A stretch of DNA of 64,000 bases, taken from Rhodanobacteraceae bacterium ZG21-1 (lineage in GTDB: Bacteria > Pseudomonadota > Gammaproteobacteria > Xanthomonadales > Rhodanobacteraceae). Numbering within the stretch: position 1 is the stretch's first letter; every line of letters begins with the position of its first letter. Positions 24,327 through 35,794 of the stretch are shown here, one piece after another. Under the pieces are notes generated by a model. That model made no database searches. It worked only from the letters and a program-made list of their open reading frames with translations, and was not told the DNA's origin. The position numbers were made by a program, and so were the translations under genes. Where the stretch lies: contig JAJEJU010000025.1 in the NCBI GenBank assembly GCA_021390615.1, positions 620,001 through 684,000 on the forward strand, given 5' to 3'.

Positions 24327-25610
24327 TCAGACCAGGTAGCTGATTTCGCGCGGGTCGAGCCCGACCAGCGCCCGGCCGTAGACCAGCTGCGGAATGCCCA
24401 TGCCGAAGCCGGCATGCCGGCTCGCCACGTGCAGGTCGCGCCAGATCAGCTGCAGCGGGTTCGTCTCCATGAAGGCGGCGGTGCCATAGGCGGTGATCAG
24501 GCGATCGACGGCCTCCCGGCACATGCGCGCCACGCGGGTCGACTCCATGCGGAAGCGCGAGCGGGTCAGCTCGTCCGGCATCACGTCGGCCTGGGCGTGC
24601 TGCTCGACCGCATCGACGATCCGCAAGGCATGCAGCCGGGCGCCGTCGACCATCAAGGCGGCTTCGGCAAGGTCGGTCTGGAAGGCCGGCGATTGCGCCT
24701 GGCTCTTGAAGGTGGACGACGCCACGCGGCGTTCGTGCGCCTGCTCACGCACATGCCGCAGGGCCGCTTCCGCCGCGCCGAGCTGTGGACCGAGCAGGCC
24801 GAGCGAGAGCAAGCCCGAATAACTGCTGCGGTAAAGCGGATTCGCCGCGTGCGCACTGCGCACCTTGCCCATCACGATCGGTGCGTAAGGGGTCACCCGG
24901 TGCCGCGGAATGAACAGCCGTTCGGCCGCCACCGTATTGCTGCCGGTGCCGCGCATGCCGGCGATATGCCAGGTATCGCGAACCTTGAGTTCGTCGGCCC
25001 GCATCAGCACGAGGTTGGTCGTGTCGTCATCCGGATCGACGCCCTTCGGAATCAGTGCGGCAATCCATTCGGCGTGCAGGCAGCCCGAAGCGAAACTCCA
25101 TTCGCCGCTGACCACCACGCCGCCGTCGACCCGCTCAACGTTGGCCCGCGAGGCGACGATGACGAGCGCGCTGCGCGCATCCGGGTTGCCGCTCCAGACC
25201 TCGTCCTGCGCGCGCTCGGGAAACTGCGCCGCCATGTAGTTGCCCATGTTCAGCACGCTGGCCACCCAAGATGCCGAGCAGCAGCCGCGGCCGAGTTCCA
25301 CGCACACCTCGAACAAGGTGCTCGGCCGCGCGCCGTATCCGCCGTAATGCTGCGGCGTGTACAGGCGCATCAGACCGGCCTCGGTGATGGCGCTCACCGC
25401 ACGGTCGGTCAATCGGCGCTGCTCGTCCGCGGCATGCGCCTCTTCCGCAAGAATCTTGGCGACCTCGGTCGACTTCGCGATCAGCGCCTCATGGTCCAGA
25501 TCCGACTCCAAGGGTGCTGATCGGCCTTGGCCGGCCGAACCGGCACCGGCAGACGCACGCCCACCCCTTGCTGAGTCTCGATCGTGTCGAGCTGGCAATA
25601 GCGTATCCAT
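24327..25610 (-). CDS. Flavin-dependent monooxygenase, acyl-CoA-dehydrogenase fold (group D, DszC/HsaA-like)
   Basis: This two-component-type hydroxylase has 427 residues and the acyl-CoA dehydrogenase fold. N-terminal helices (TDRAVSAITEAGLMRLYTPQ, YGGYGARPSTLFEVCVELGR) are followed by a beta domain (VSGEWSFASGCLHAEWIAAL, DTWHIAGMRGTGSNTVAAER) and a C-terminal helical domain. The GMRGTGSNTV motif is typical of the monooxygenase branch rather than true dehydrogenases. Such enzymes use reduced flavin from a separate reductase, and none is encoded nearby. ATG 25610 follows GGGG; the first ~35 residues are an unconserved Gly/Ala/Arg-rich extension. As first gene of the phz operon, 45 nt before phzB, it probably hydroxylates the phenazine. 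Confidence 0.85.
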   Translation of the reverse strand: MDTLLPARHDRDSARGGRASAGAGSAGQGRSAPLESDLDHEALIAKSTEVAKILAEEAHAADEQRRLTDRAVSAITEAGLMRLYTPQHYGGYGARPSTLFEVCVELGRGCCSASWVASVLNMGNYMAAQFPERAQDEVWSGNPDARSALVIVASRANVERVDGGVVVSGEWSFASGCLHAEWIAALIPKGVDPDDDTTNLVLMRADELKVRDTWHIAGMRGTGSNTVAAERLFIPRHRVTPYAPIVMGKVRSAHAANPLYRSSYSGLLSLGLLGPQLGAAEAALRHVREQAHERRVASSTFKSQAQSPAFQTDLAEAALMVDGARLHALRIVDAVEQHAQADVMPDELTRSRFRMESTRVARMCREAVDRLITAYGTAAFMETNPLQLIWRDLHVASRHAGFGMGIPQLVYGRALVGLDPREISYLV

Positions 25611-26667
25611 AAATTCCCCGCAATTATTTTGAAACTTCCGCTTATCGCGAATCGGCCTTTCGCCAACATAATTCGCGCGACGACCCAAGCATTCTGTCCG
25701 CGCCCAGCCGACTTCGCTACTCGCATTTAAGACGACGCCCGCGAAAGCCAAGGAATCCAGGCAAATAACGGCAAAAAGCCATCATTGAAACCAGCAGACC
25801 CAGGACGCACTCGCATTCAAAAACGAATTAGCACGATTTATTCATTTTTTCCCAAACCATTCGTCGTGATCCAATTCAAGCGCATGGTGTGATGCCATTC
25901 AATAATGGTGTTCAAAACACGCCCAATGCCGATAATTCGCTTTTCCCGAGCTTCGGAATTACCGGCAAGCCTGCATCTTTATGACGCAATATCAGCGCAG
26001 CGCTTGCCGGCATCAGCCCTTGCGCTGACGCAGGCCATGCACTTATCGGTGTCTCGGCTGCCAGATGCGCTTCGGCCTGCCCTACGTGGCCATCGATATC
26101 TAGCCGGGCCATCGCCCTTCGTGCGGAGCGCGCCAGTCCAGGCCGCGACTTCTGGAATGGCCATCGGGTTCGGCGGCGAAAGTCGGGCGCCGAGACAGCC
26201 GACCGCGCGGCCTGGCCGGGTCGGCGTCCATAGGCCGGGAGCATCGAAAAACCAGGACCGCCGGCTATTCGCATCCATCCGCCGGTCGATCGCCCCGCAA
26301 GCAATGACCGGCAGCGGCGTATTCCATCAACGAGGCGGGATCGGAAATATCTTCGCTCTCGCCACGGCCATGCTCTTGTCATGTTGCGTGCAATGCCCTG
26401 GTCAAGCGGCAGCCATATGGCGCTGGATTTGAACGGCGTCAGGCCTTGCACTCGCACCAGGAAACGATAGACCACGCCATAGCCACTGCAGCTCTTCATT
26501 CACCCTGCCGCGAGACCTCAGGTGGCGCCGGAGCAGCCATACCGAGACGCATATTCCTATGCGATGATCGCGCGTCCGCGCCGGGCAAACCGGACGGGCT
26601 TTTACATACATCCGCGTGCGTGAGTTTCTGCGTCTGCCGATCAACGATCTATATGCTTGAGGCATGT
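25611..26667. other. Phenazine operon upstream region and long intergenic spacer
   Basis: 1057 nt separate the divergent phz operon and the next plus-strand gene. About 25740-25990 is distinctly A/T-rich compared with its surroundings, as expected for promoters or horizontally acquired flanks. On the minus strand, TTCAAAAT (25626-25633) repeats the half-site of the TetR operator at 15768. No open frame here has convincing coding features. Confidence 0.45.
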
Positions 26668-28902
26668 ATGGGGCGTCAAAGGAAAGCAAGCCTGGTCTTT
26701 CTTGGCCTATTGCTGGCGAGCCTCATGCCCGAGGCGGCTACGGCCAGGAATATGCCCGCGCCGCACGACGGCTGCTCGCTGGCCTCCGCCGCCCAGCTGC
26801 GGCCCCTGATCGTGACGGGCGATGGCGAGATCCGCGCCACCGGCGACCATCCGGAGCCAGGCAAGCTCACCTGCGCCTGGAAGGCCTATCCCAAGGCCAA
26901 CGCGGACGCCCAACACGATGAGGGCGCGATGTCGCTGGAGTTTTATCGCTACGGCAGCATCGAAGATGCGAAGGACCAGACCAGCGACATCCAGTCGAAT
27001 TTCACCGTGGAAAAGCTGGTGCGCACCCGCAACGCCGATGACGAGATCGTCATGCCCGACCCGGGAACCGTGATCGCCCGGCACGACTCGATCATCACCG
27101 TCGTCCATACCGACCAGGTGCAGGAGCCGGCCAGGGCGCAGGGAGACTGGCCTTATCGCATCCAGGCACTGGCATTGAACGCGGCCGGCGCCCAGGTGCT
27201 TGGCCCCAAGCGCGGCGCCGACGACACGGACCCCGATCCCGACGCCTGCACCTTGGCGAAATCGTCCGAGGTGCTTACGCTCATTACCCGCGACGACGAC
27301 GGCATCCGCAGCCAGAGCGGCCATCCGGCGCCCGGGGAATCCACTTGCACCTGGATGGCCTATCGGAGCGGACTGACCGCGGACGCACCGCCCGAGGGCA
27401 AGTTCTCGCTGCAGTTCTATCACTACGCCGACGCGGCCAAGGCACAGGCGCAGACCAGCCAGCTTTCCGCCGGCACGAGCTCGGCGGTGCTGGTGCGCAC
27501 GGCCGATGCCGACGACGCCATCGTGCGCATCGACCGCGACACCGTAGTGGCCAGGCACGGCGCGGACATCGCGGTCGCACACACCGACGAAACTCGGGAC
27601 GCAGCCAAAGCGGCCGCGGATTGGCGCTACCGGGTGCAGGCCCTGGCCCTGACTGTGGTCGGCGGCAAGGTGCTTGGACCGCTGGACGCGCGCGCGACCG
27701 CCGACGCCTGCCACCTGCTGCCGGCCGAGCATATCCAGGGCGTGCTGACCCTCACGCCGTCGGCGCTGGAGTCTTCGCTGGACGGCAATCGCTGCTTCTA
27801 CAGCGTCAAGGACGCATCGGGCGCCATCAGCGGCTGGGTGAACAACCGAGGCCGTGCCGATCTGGAAATCGAGGACCGCGGCAATCACGCCGACGCGCTC
27901 AAGTTCCAGCATCGTCAGACCCCATATTTTCCGGCCAGCGACCTGGTGACCACCGACGATCCGGGCGACCGGGTGGTGCTCGACGGCGAGCATCCCGAGC
28001 AAGTATGGGCGGTGCACAGCAGCAACTACGTCACGCTCTCCATCACCAACGTGACGGCCGCAGCCAGGGCTCATCCCAGTTGGGCCTATCGCGTTCAGCG
28101 CGCAGCCTTGGAGGCCGCCGGCGCCACCATCGTGGCCAAGGCCGGCATCGCACCGGACCCCGTGCTGCCACCACCTGTCATTCAAAAGACCGCAAATACG
28201 GACACGCAGGCGCCGACCCTCTGGGCGCCCCCGCCGCATCCTGCCGGCGCGTCTGCCGCCGTGCTCGACCCGCTGCTTTGTCTGCTGTTCTTTCTGGCCA
28301 AGTATCGATTCTTTGCCTTGCCGCTGTTCATCCTGGTACCTATCTTCACGATTCCCTGGCTGAGCAGAAGAGCGCGCCGCAGCGGCCGAAAAGTGCCTGG
28401 ACTCCTGGTCGGGGCGATTCCCCTGTGCATCGCTTTCGGCATCGTCAACATCGTGCTCGGCACCCAGCTTGTCACCCGGCTGATCTATCACTTCGGGGTT
28501 TCCGGCAGTGCGATGGTGACCGGCGAATACCGCACCAATATCCAATACAACGATCATGATGTGATGGGTTACCGGGTGATGATCCGCACCGCCGAAGGCA
28601 AGATCGTCGAAACCAGTTTCGAGGATGACGACTTCACGGTGTACCCCCCGCACAACGCCACCAGCTACCCGGGGCCCGGCAATGCATTCACCGCGCGCTA
28701 TCTGAGCAGCCATCCCGCGTATTTCGTCATCGTTGCGGACGACGACAGCCCCTGGGCGAAAGGCCTGCGCTGCGCCAAGCTCGGCGAAGCCGTCGGCGAT
28801 ACGCAGCAGAAAATGAATTTCGCCACCGGCGACGCGGATATCAAGCGCGCATACGACGAAGCCGTGAACGCGGAACGCCAGGCGGGTTGCGATGGCTCCT
28901 GA
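26668..28902 (+). CDS. Exported membrane protein with a triplicated domain and a DUF3592-like C-terminus
   Basis: I do not recognise a characterised family for the whole protein (744 residues). ATG 26668 follows GAGG by 5 nt and gives a signal peptide (ASLVFLGLLLASLMPEAATA). Three imperfect repeats of ~150 residues follow. Each begins with a Cys (DGCSLAS ~36, DACTLAK ~194, DACHLLP ~348), has GDHPEPGKLTCAW / SGHPAPGESTCTW in copies 1 and 2, and ends with a W-Y-R-[IV]-Q-[AR]-[AL]-L motif. Two hydrophobic segments lie near residues 535-565 and 578-599, then a DUF3592-like domain (NIQYNDHDVMGYRVMIRTAE). Copies 1 and 2 are closest, copy 3 is diverged. Paired cysteines suggest periplasmic disulphides. 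Function unknown. Confidence 0.75.
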   Translation: MGRQRKASLVFLGLLLASLMPEAATARNMPAPHDGCSLASAAQLRPLIVTGDGEIRATGDHPEPGKLTCAWKAYPKANADAQHDEGAMSLEFYRYGSIEDAKDQTSDIQSNFTVEKLVRTRNADDEIVMPDPGTVIARHDSIITVVHTDQVQEPARAQGDWPYRIQALALNAAGAQVLGPKRGADDTDPDPDACTLAKSSEVLTLITRDDDGIRSQSGHPAPGESTCTWMAYRSGLTADAPPEGKFSLQFYHYADAAKAQAQTSQLSAGTSSAVLVRTADADDAIVRIDRDTVVARHGADIAVAHTDETRDAAKAAADWRYRVQALALTVVGGKVLGPLDARATADACHLLPAEHIQGVLTLTPSALESSLDGNRCFYSVKDASGAISGWVNNRGRADLEIEDRGNHADALKFQHRQTPYFPASDLVTTDDPGDRVVLDGEHPEQVWAVHSSNYVTLSITNVTAAARAHPSWAYRVQRAALEAAGATIVAKAGIAPDPVLPPPVIQKTANTDTQAPTLWAPPPHPAGASAAVLDPLLCLLFFLAKYRFFALPLFILVPIFTIPWLSRRARRSGRKVPGLLVGAIPLCIAFGIVNIVLGTQLVTRLIYHFGVSGSAMVTGEYRTNIQYNDHDVMGYRVMIRTAEGKIVETSFEDDDFTVYPPHNATSYPGPGNAFTARYLSSHPAYFVIVADDDSPWAKGLRCAKLGEAVGDTQQKMNFATGDADIKRAYDEAVNAERQAGCDGS

Positions 28903-29397
28903 TAAGCAAGGGCCGAATCAGGCCATCGGCTCGACGCCGAATATCTGCCGCTGGCCTGCGAGGCGCCGCGCAGAGGTTTGATAAGGACACCGAAGCGAGC
29001 CTGCAGTGGCCGAGTGCATGGCGATACGACGATCCCTGCGTTCGCCGGTTGCTCCGACGAGGTCGCCTTGGCGATGCGGTGTCGGCGCTTCGTATGCAGG
29101 CGAGCGGATTCCGCGATCCTTTCATAAGCGGCGCCGCCTCGCCGTCCATGACCGCTGGATGCGCGAAGTCTTCCGCGGGCCCGTCCACGACCTGATGAGC
29201 GTGGCGATGCAGCTCGTGCGCCAGCGCCTCAAGAGCGCGGCACCTCCCGCTCGCAAATGCGTTCGGCTGCCGGCATCGATGCCCAGCGCATGCAAGCCGG
29301 CAGGACAGGCAGCCGCACACGATCGCCCGCTCGCGTCATCCGGCAACTCGCCGAGTCAACGCGGTGAAGCGATCCGCTCGTCGCAGCGCAGGCTCGC
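28903..29397. other. Intergenic region without a supported gene
   Basis: 495 nt between two convergent genes. Several short frames exist on both strands, but none has motifs or a ribosome binding site that I trust. No strong terminator hairpin was found. Confidence 0.45.
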
Positions 29398-32109
29398 TCA
29401 ATTCTCCCAGGCCGGCGGCATCGACATGCCGGTGGCGGGCGCCGCCTGGTAGTAGTTGCCGCCCATATAGCCCATGTACCAGAACGAGACGTCGCCACTG
29501 CCGGTGTCCTGCAGCATCAGGTCGACCGAGCCGTCGCCGTTGTAATCGGTGATGCCCTTGATGCGGGTGTTCGCGGGCAGGCTGGCGATCACGTAGCCGT
29601 ACGGCTTCTCGCTGGGGAATACGAACTGGGTCAGCCCGACTTCACCCTGCGCATTCGTCCAGATGATGCCGGCATAGCCGTTGACCGCGCCGACACCGGC
29701 CACGGACCAGCTGTTGTTGAACTTGCCGGTGAAAGGCAGGTTGGGATCGTTGGACTTGAACGCCGCGGTGGCGTTGTAGGTCAACTGCACGGGCGTCAGA
29801 TCGGTCGAGCTGAGCAGGCCCTGCGTGCCGAAATAAAGCAACTCCAGGTTTCCATTCGCATCGCGCAGCACCACGTCCGATACGCCGTTGTGGTCGATAT
29901 CGCCGATGCCGGCCACGCTCCACTGCGACTGTTTGTCGGTCGGCTGGAATTGCCCGATCTGGACGAAGCTCGAACCCTGCAAGGTATAGATCATGCCGTT
30001 CTGCTGCTGGGCATTCCACAGCAGCACGTCGGACAGGCCGTCGCCGTTGAAATCCCCTACCCCTGCAAAGGTATAGCCGGCCGGAATCGAGCCGGCGATG
30101 AAGTAGCCCAGCTGGCCGTTGTCCGAGGTCGGATTCAGCGGCTCGCTCCAGATGCCGAGCGTCTGCTTCGCCGTGTCGAGGATCAGCGGGCTGGCATAAC
30201 CGTCGCCGAAGAAATCGCCGCGCCGCTGCAACTGCACGTTCGGGTCATTCAAGAAGGACTCGTCGAGTGTGGCCACGGAGGTCACCGGCGAGGTCGTGGG
30301 CATGCCTTGCGCCATGGACCAGACTTGCACGTTCGGATTGGCGCTGCCGCTGGTATTCGCCCACATCGGCTCGCTGACGATGTCGCCGCTCAGGCTCATC
30401 GAGCGGTTCGCATCGTAGGTGACGGTCGGCTGCGGCTGCACCACGCCCGCGACGACCACGTTGTCGAAGCTCACGTTCGCGATGGCGTGCACGCGATCGT
30501 AGCTCTGGAAAATATTCGGCAGCGCCTGTTTGTCGGCCACGAAGATGTTATGGAAGCTCACGTTGCTCAGCGAGCCGAGCTGGGTGTTTCCGAACTGCCA
30601 GATGCTGGGCCCGATCGAAAGGCGGAACAGCTGCCACGCAGAATTCTCGACGTGGATCTCGTTGAAGGTATAGCCCAGATCATGGCCCTTGGCACCCTGC
30701 CCGCCGAGATTCGCATCGAACACTGCATTGGGCGGGTTGGCCCAGACCCATTCGGTATGGATGACGTTGGAATTGATCACCTGCACGTCGTCGATGCTTC
30801 CCGAGAGCCCCGAGCTGAACTGGAACGGCGAGGCGTTCTTGGACTGCCAGATCACCACGTTGTTCACACGCAAGCCGCTCGAATACAGGTGGATCGAATC
30901 GTCGCCGTCCTTCAGGAAGCTGTTCTCGACCACGCCGTTGCCAGGATATTCGACACCGGCGATCTGGTAGTCGTTGCCGGCCTTGATGCCGTCGGTGCTC
31001 GGATACCACGAGATCAGCTTGACGTTGTTGACCCAATTGTTGATGCCGCTCAGATAAATGTTGTCGAAAGGCGCCTGGATGAAGGTCAGACCTTCGATGT
31101 GCGCGCCCTGCTCGCCTTCGTAGGCGCCTGCGCTGATATCGCTGCCCTGCAACTGCACCAGGCCGGGCAGGTCATCGGCCAGGGATTCGAAGCTGGCGCT
31201 ATTGAAGGGACGGTTGAAGTTTTCCCCGGAGATGATGCCTCGGCCGTTGATGCTGATATTTTTTGCGTCGGTGCACTTGGTCGGCGTGGGGCAGCTGACG
31301 AACGCGCCCTTGATGTAGGCGCCGCCGGCAACGAAAACCGTCTGGTTGGAGTGCAGCACGTAAATCCCGGGATTCACGCTGCTGGCCACGCTGCCGAGAT
31401 CGTAGACGCCGGGAGAGAAATACAGCGTATCCACCGCGACGCCGCCCTGCGTTCCCCAATTCCCCGATGTCGGAAGCGTATCGGCCGGCGTGAGCACGCG
31501 AACATGCGCAGCGGTCACGTCGGGCACATCCGTCTCGATCGGGTTCGCGAAGATCAACAGCGGGTTCTCAAGCACCCAGGTGGTGAAGTCCGGCTTGGTG
31601 GCGGCGTCATAGAACTCCACCGAATACTGGGTGGCGAAATTGATCTGGAAACTGACCTGGTAGGTATCGCCGACCTGGGTGACGGCCGTGGGCGTGATCT
31701 TCGAGGCCGACGGAAGAATCCGCACCGCGGGCGCGCCCCAGGCCGGACTCGGGATCTTCATGCTTACCTGCACCGTGATGGGTGCGGTGCCGGGATCGCT
31801 GAAGCTCGAACCGGGATCGTTGAAGTCGAACGACGTCCACGCGGTGGTCAGCTCGGTGCTGTTGTTCCAGGCATGCCCCTGCCAGTTGTTCTGGGCGAGC
31901 CCGATATTGTTCACCGTGTAGACAAACGAGCCTTGCTGCACGCCAAGCTGGCTCACGCTCACCTGGTAAAGGCCAGACGGCGCCACCCCGGCAGGCGCCG
32001 GATAGGTGAGCAGGACCGGAGATGTCGACGGCGCAGTCGTCGCTGCGCAATGAAAGATGACGCCAAACAGGAAGCACCCAACGACAGCCCGCCAGCATGC
32101 CCTAGGCAT
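29398..32109 (-). CDS. Secreted GH49-like (dextranase/isopullulanase) beta-helix glycosidase with FG-GAP/VCBS repeats
   Basis: This is an exported polysaccharide hydrolase of ~903 residues. ATG 32109 (GGAG 7 nt upstream) gives a signal peptide (RAVVGCFLFGVIFHCAATTA). Residues ~30-200 form a beta-sandwich. A right-handed beta-helix follows (YFSPGVYDLGS, NQTVFVAGGAYIKGAF, SINGRGIISGENF). The SWYPSTDGIKAGNDY and FLKDGDDSIHLYSS segments carry the Asp residues expected for GH49 catalysis. From ~residue 640 there are FG-GAP/VCBS repeats (GVGDFNGDGLSDVLLW, GIGDIDHNGVSDVVL, GITDYNGDGSVDLML), usually calcium-binding propeller blades for substrate or surface attachment. The likely substrate is dextran, pullulan or a related alpha-glucan. 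No operon partner is visible. Confidence 0.78.
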   Translation of the reverse strand: MPRACWRAVVGCFLFGVIFHCAATTAPSTSPVLLTYPAPAGVAPSGLYQVSVSQLGVQQGSFVYTVNNIGLAQNNWQGHAWNNSTELTTAWTSFDFNDPGSSFSDPGTAPITVQVSMKIPSPAWGAPAVRILPSASKITPTAVTQVGDTYQVSFQINFATQYSVEFYDAATKPDFTTWVLENPLLIFANPIETDVPDVTAAHVRVLTPADTLPTSGNWGTQGGVAVDTLYFSPGVYDLGSVASSVNPGIYVLHSNQTVFVAGGAYIKGAFVSCPTPTKCTDAKNISINGRGIISGENFNRPFNSASFESLADDLPGLVQLQGSDISAGAYEGEQGAHIEGLTFIQAPFDNIYLSGINNWVNNVKLISWYPSTDGIKAGNDYQIAGVEYPGNGVVENSFLKDGDDSIHLYSSGLRVNNVVIWQSKNASPFQFSSGLSGSIDDVQVINSNVIHTEWVWANPPNAVFDANLGGQGAKGHDLGYTFNEIHVENSAWQLFRLSIGPSIWQFGNTQLGSLSNVSFHNIFVADKQALPNIFQSYDRVHAIANVSFDNVVVAGVVQPQPTVTYDANRSMSLSGDIVSEPMWANTSGSANPNVQVWSMAQGMPTTSPVTSVATLDESFLNDPNVQLQRRGDFFGDGYASPLILDTAKQTLGIWSEPLNPTSDNGQLGYFIAGSIPAGYTFAGVGDFNGDGLSDVLLWNAQQQNGMIYTLQGSSFVQIGQFQPTDKQSQWSVAGIGDIDHNGVSDVVLRDANGNLELLYFGTQGLLSSTDLTPVQLTYNATAAFKSNDPNLPFTGKFNNSWSVAGVGAVNGYAGIIWTNAQGEVGLTQFVFPSEKPYGYVIASLPANTRIKGITDYNGDGSVDLMLQDTGSGDVSFWYMGYMGGNYYQAAPATGMSMPPAWEN

Positions 32110-34712
<2,603 letters not shown>

Positions 34713-34722
34713 AGTCGATGTC

Positions 34723-34758
34723 GCCGCATGGATCGAGCCGTCATTCGATCCATGCGGC
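34723..34758 (+). terminator. Terminator-like hairpin after katG
   Basis: A perfect 14-bp inverted repeat GCCGCATGGATCGA/TCGATCCATGCGGC with an 8-nt loop lies 10 nt after the katG stop. There is no T run, so it is either a weak intrinsic terminator or a 3' stabilising stem. Confidence 0.6.
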
Positions 34759-34898
34759 AGCACTGCATCGCCTCCTCCGACGAGGACATGTGGTGCTCTT
34801 TGCCGTAGCCTGGGGATGGCTGGCTTTGCAGATAGCTGCCTAGCTGCTTTCAATGCGAACGACCTGGTCGCCACCCGATACCATCGTGGGGGATAGGT

Positions 34899-35420
34899 AT
34901 GAAGCAAGAGCTCTTCAACGGCATCGCGAAGGGAGACTTGCCCATGCTCGCATCCACCATGCCCGGCGGGCGAATCACCGCCGATAGCATGGCCCCCAGC
35001 GATGCGGTACGGCTACCCTACGAGACAGGCATGCATTCGGCTTTGGCCCATGCCCAGTGGGTCGTGCTTTTCGCCCATCTCTCGCACACCGCCAGGCGAT
35101 GCGCCCAGGCCGACGTGGCGGGCCAGCTGAAATCCCTCGGCGTACGACGCACCCAGACGGTGGTGATCAGCCTCGCACGCGAGTACGTGCACGCCCGTGA
35201 CCTGGCCGGCGCCTTGGGCGTGACACCGTCCGTCGACGAGGTATGGCGCACGGCATACGCCATGCCACTCCACGATCATCTGGCCAAGCATTTCCGCGAG
35301 CTGGCCCAGGCCTACCTGAAGCTGCTGTGGATCACCGCCCCGCGCGAAGGCAGTCCGCTCTCCCGCTGGTTGCGCGAGCGCGCCTCCGTGCATACGGCTC
35401 AGGCTCAAGCCATCCTGTGA
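34899..35420 (+). CDS. Hypothetical protein, mostly helical
   Basis: I do not recognise a family. The predicted product has 173 residues and begins MKQELFNGIAKGDLPMLAST after a purine-rich ribosome binding site (GGGGGATAGG). Codon use is GC-rich in third positions like its neighbours, which supports real coding. The central part (HSALAHAQWVVLFAHLSHTA, REYVHARDLAGALGVTPSVD, LHDHLAKHFRELAQAYLKLL) is His- and Ala-rich and helical, with no signal peptide or membrane segment. It stands alone on the plus strand after katG. Confidence 0.6.
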   Translation: MKQELFNGIAKGDLPMLASTMPGGRITADSMAPSDAVRLPYETGMHSALAHAQWVVLFAHLSHTARRCAQADVAGQLKSLGVRRTQTVVISLAREYVHARDLAGALGVTPSVDEVWRTAYAMPLHDHLAKHFRELAQAYLKLLWITAPREGSPLSRWLRERASVHTAQAQAIL

Positions 35421-35794
35421 AACGCAGCGACCAGCCTGTCTATACCAGCAGTCGTTGGTTCTTTCGCTGACAAGGTGCGGGGTGGGAAGTCGATAGGTCC
35501 TGCTTGACCCGGTAATAAGTTGGCCTGCACTCTTTGATGCAAGCATGATCCTGCTGCCAATGGCGCCTTGCTCATGGCATACGCATCCGCGCTGCACCCA
35601 AAGCGCTGCCTCAACAAGGCCGGCACTCGTCGAACTGGCCTTCCCGGTCCGGCTTATTCGAAAACGACTTGAGGGCCTCACAGCGATTGGTGCTGTCGTG
35701 AGGCCCGGCCATCCAGCTCTGGACTAGCTTCGCCGCCAGTTCATCTGGATGACTTGCTTAGAAAGCACATCGCGACGCCACGCAGCAGCACGGC
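35421..35794 (-). other. Intergenic region with an inverted repeat after the effector gene
   Basis: 374 nt between convergent genes with no supported gene. It holds an inverted repeat GGGCCTCAC...GTGAGGCCC (35673-35706) with a 3-nt bulge, about 90 nt beyond the effector stop. It may act as a terminator for either strand; T runs are weak. Confidence 0.4.
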
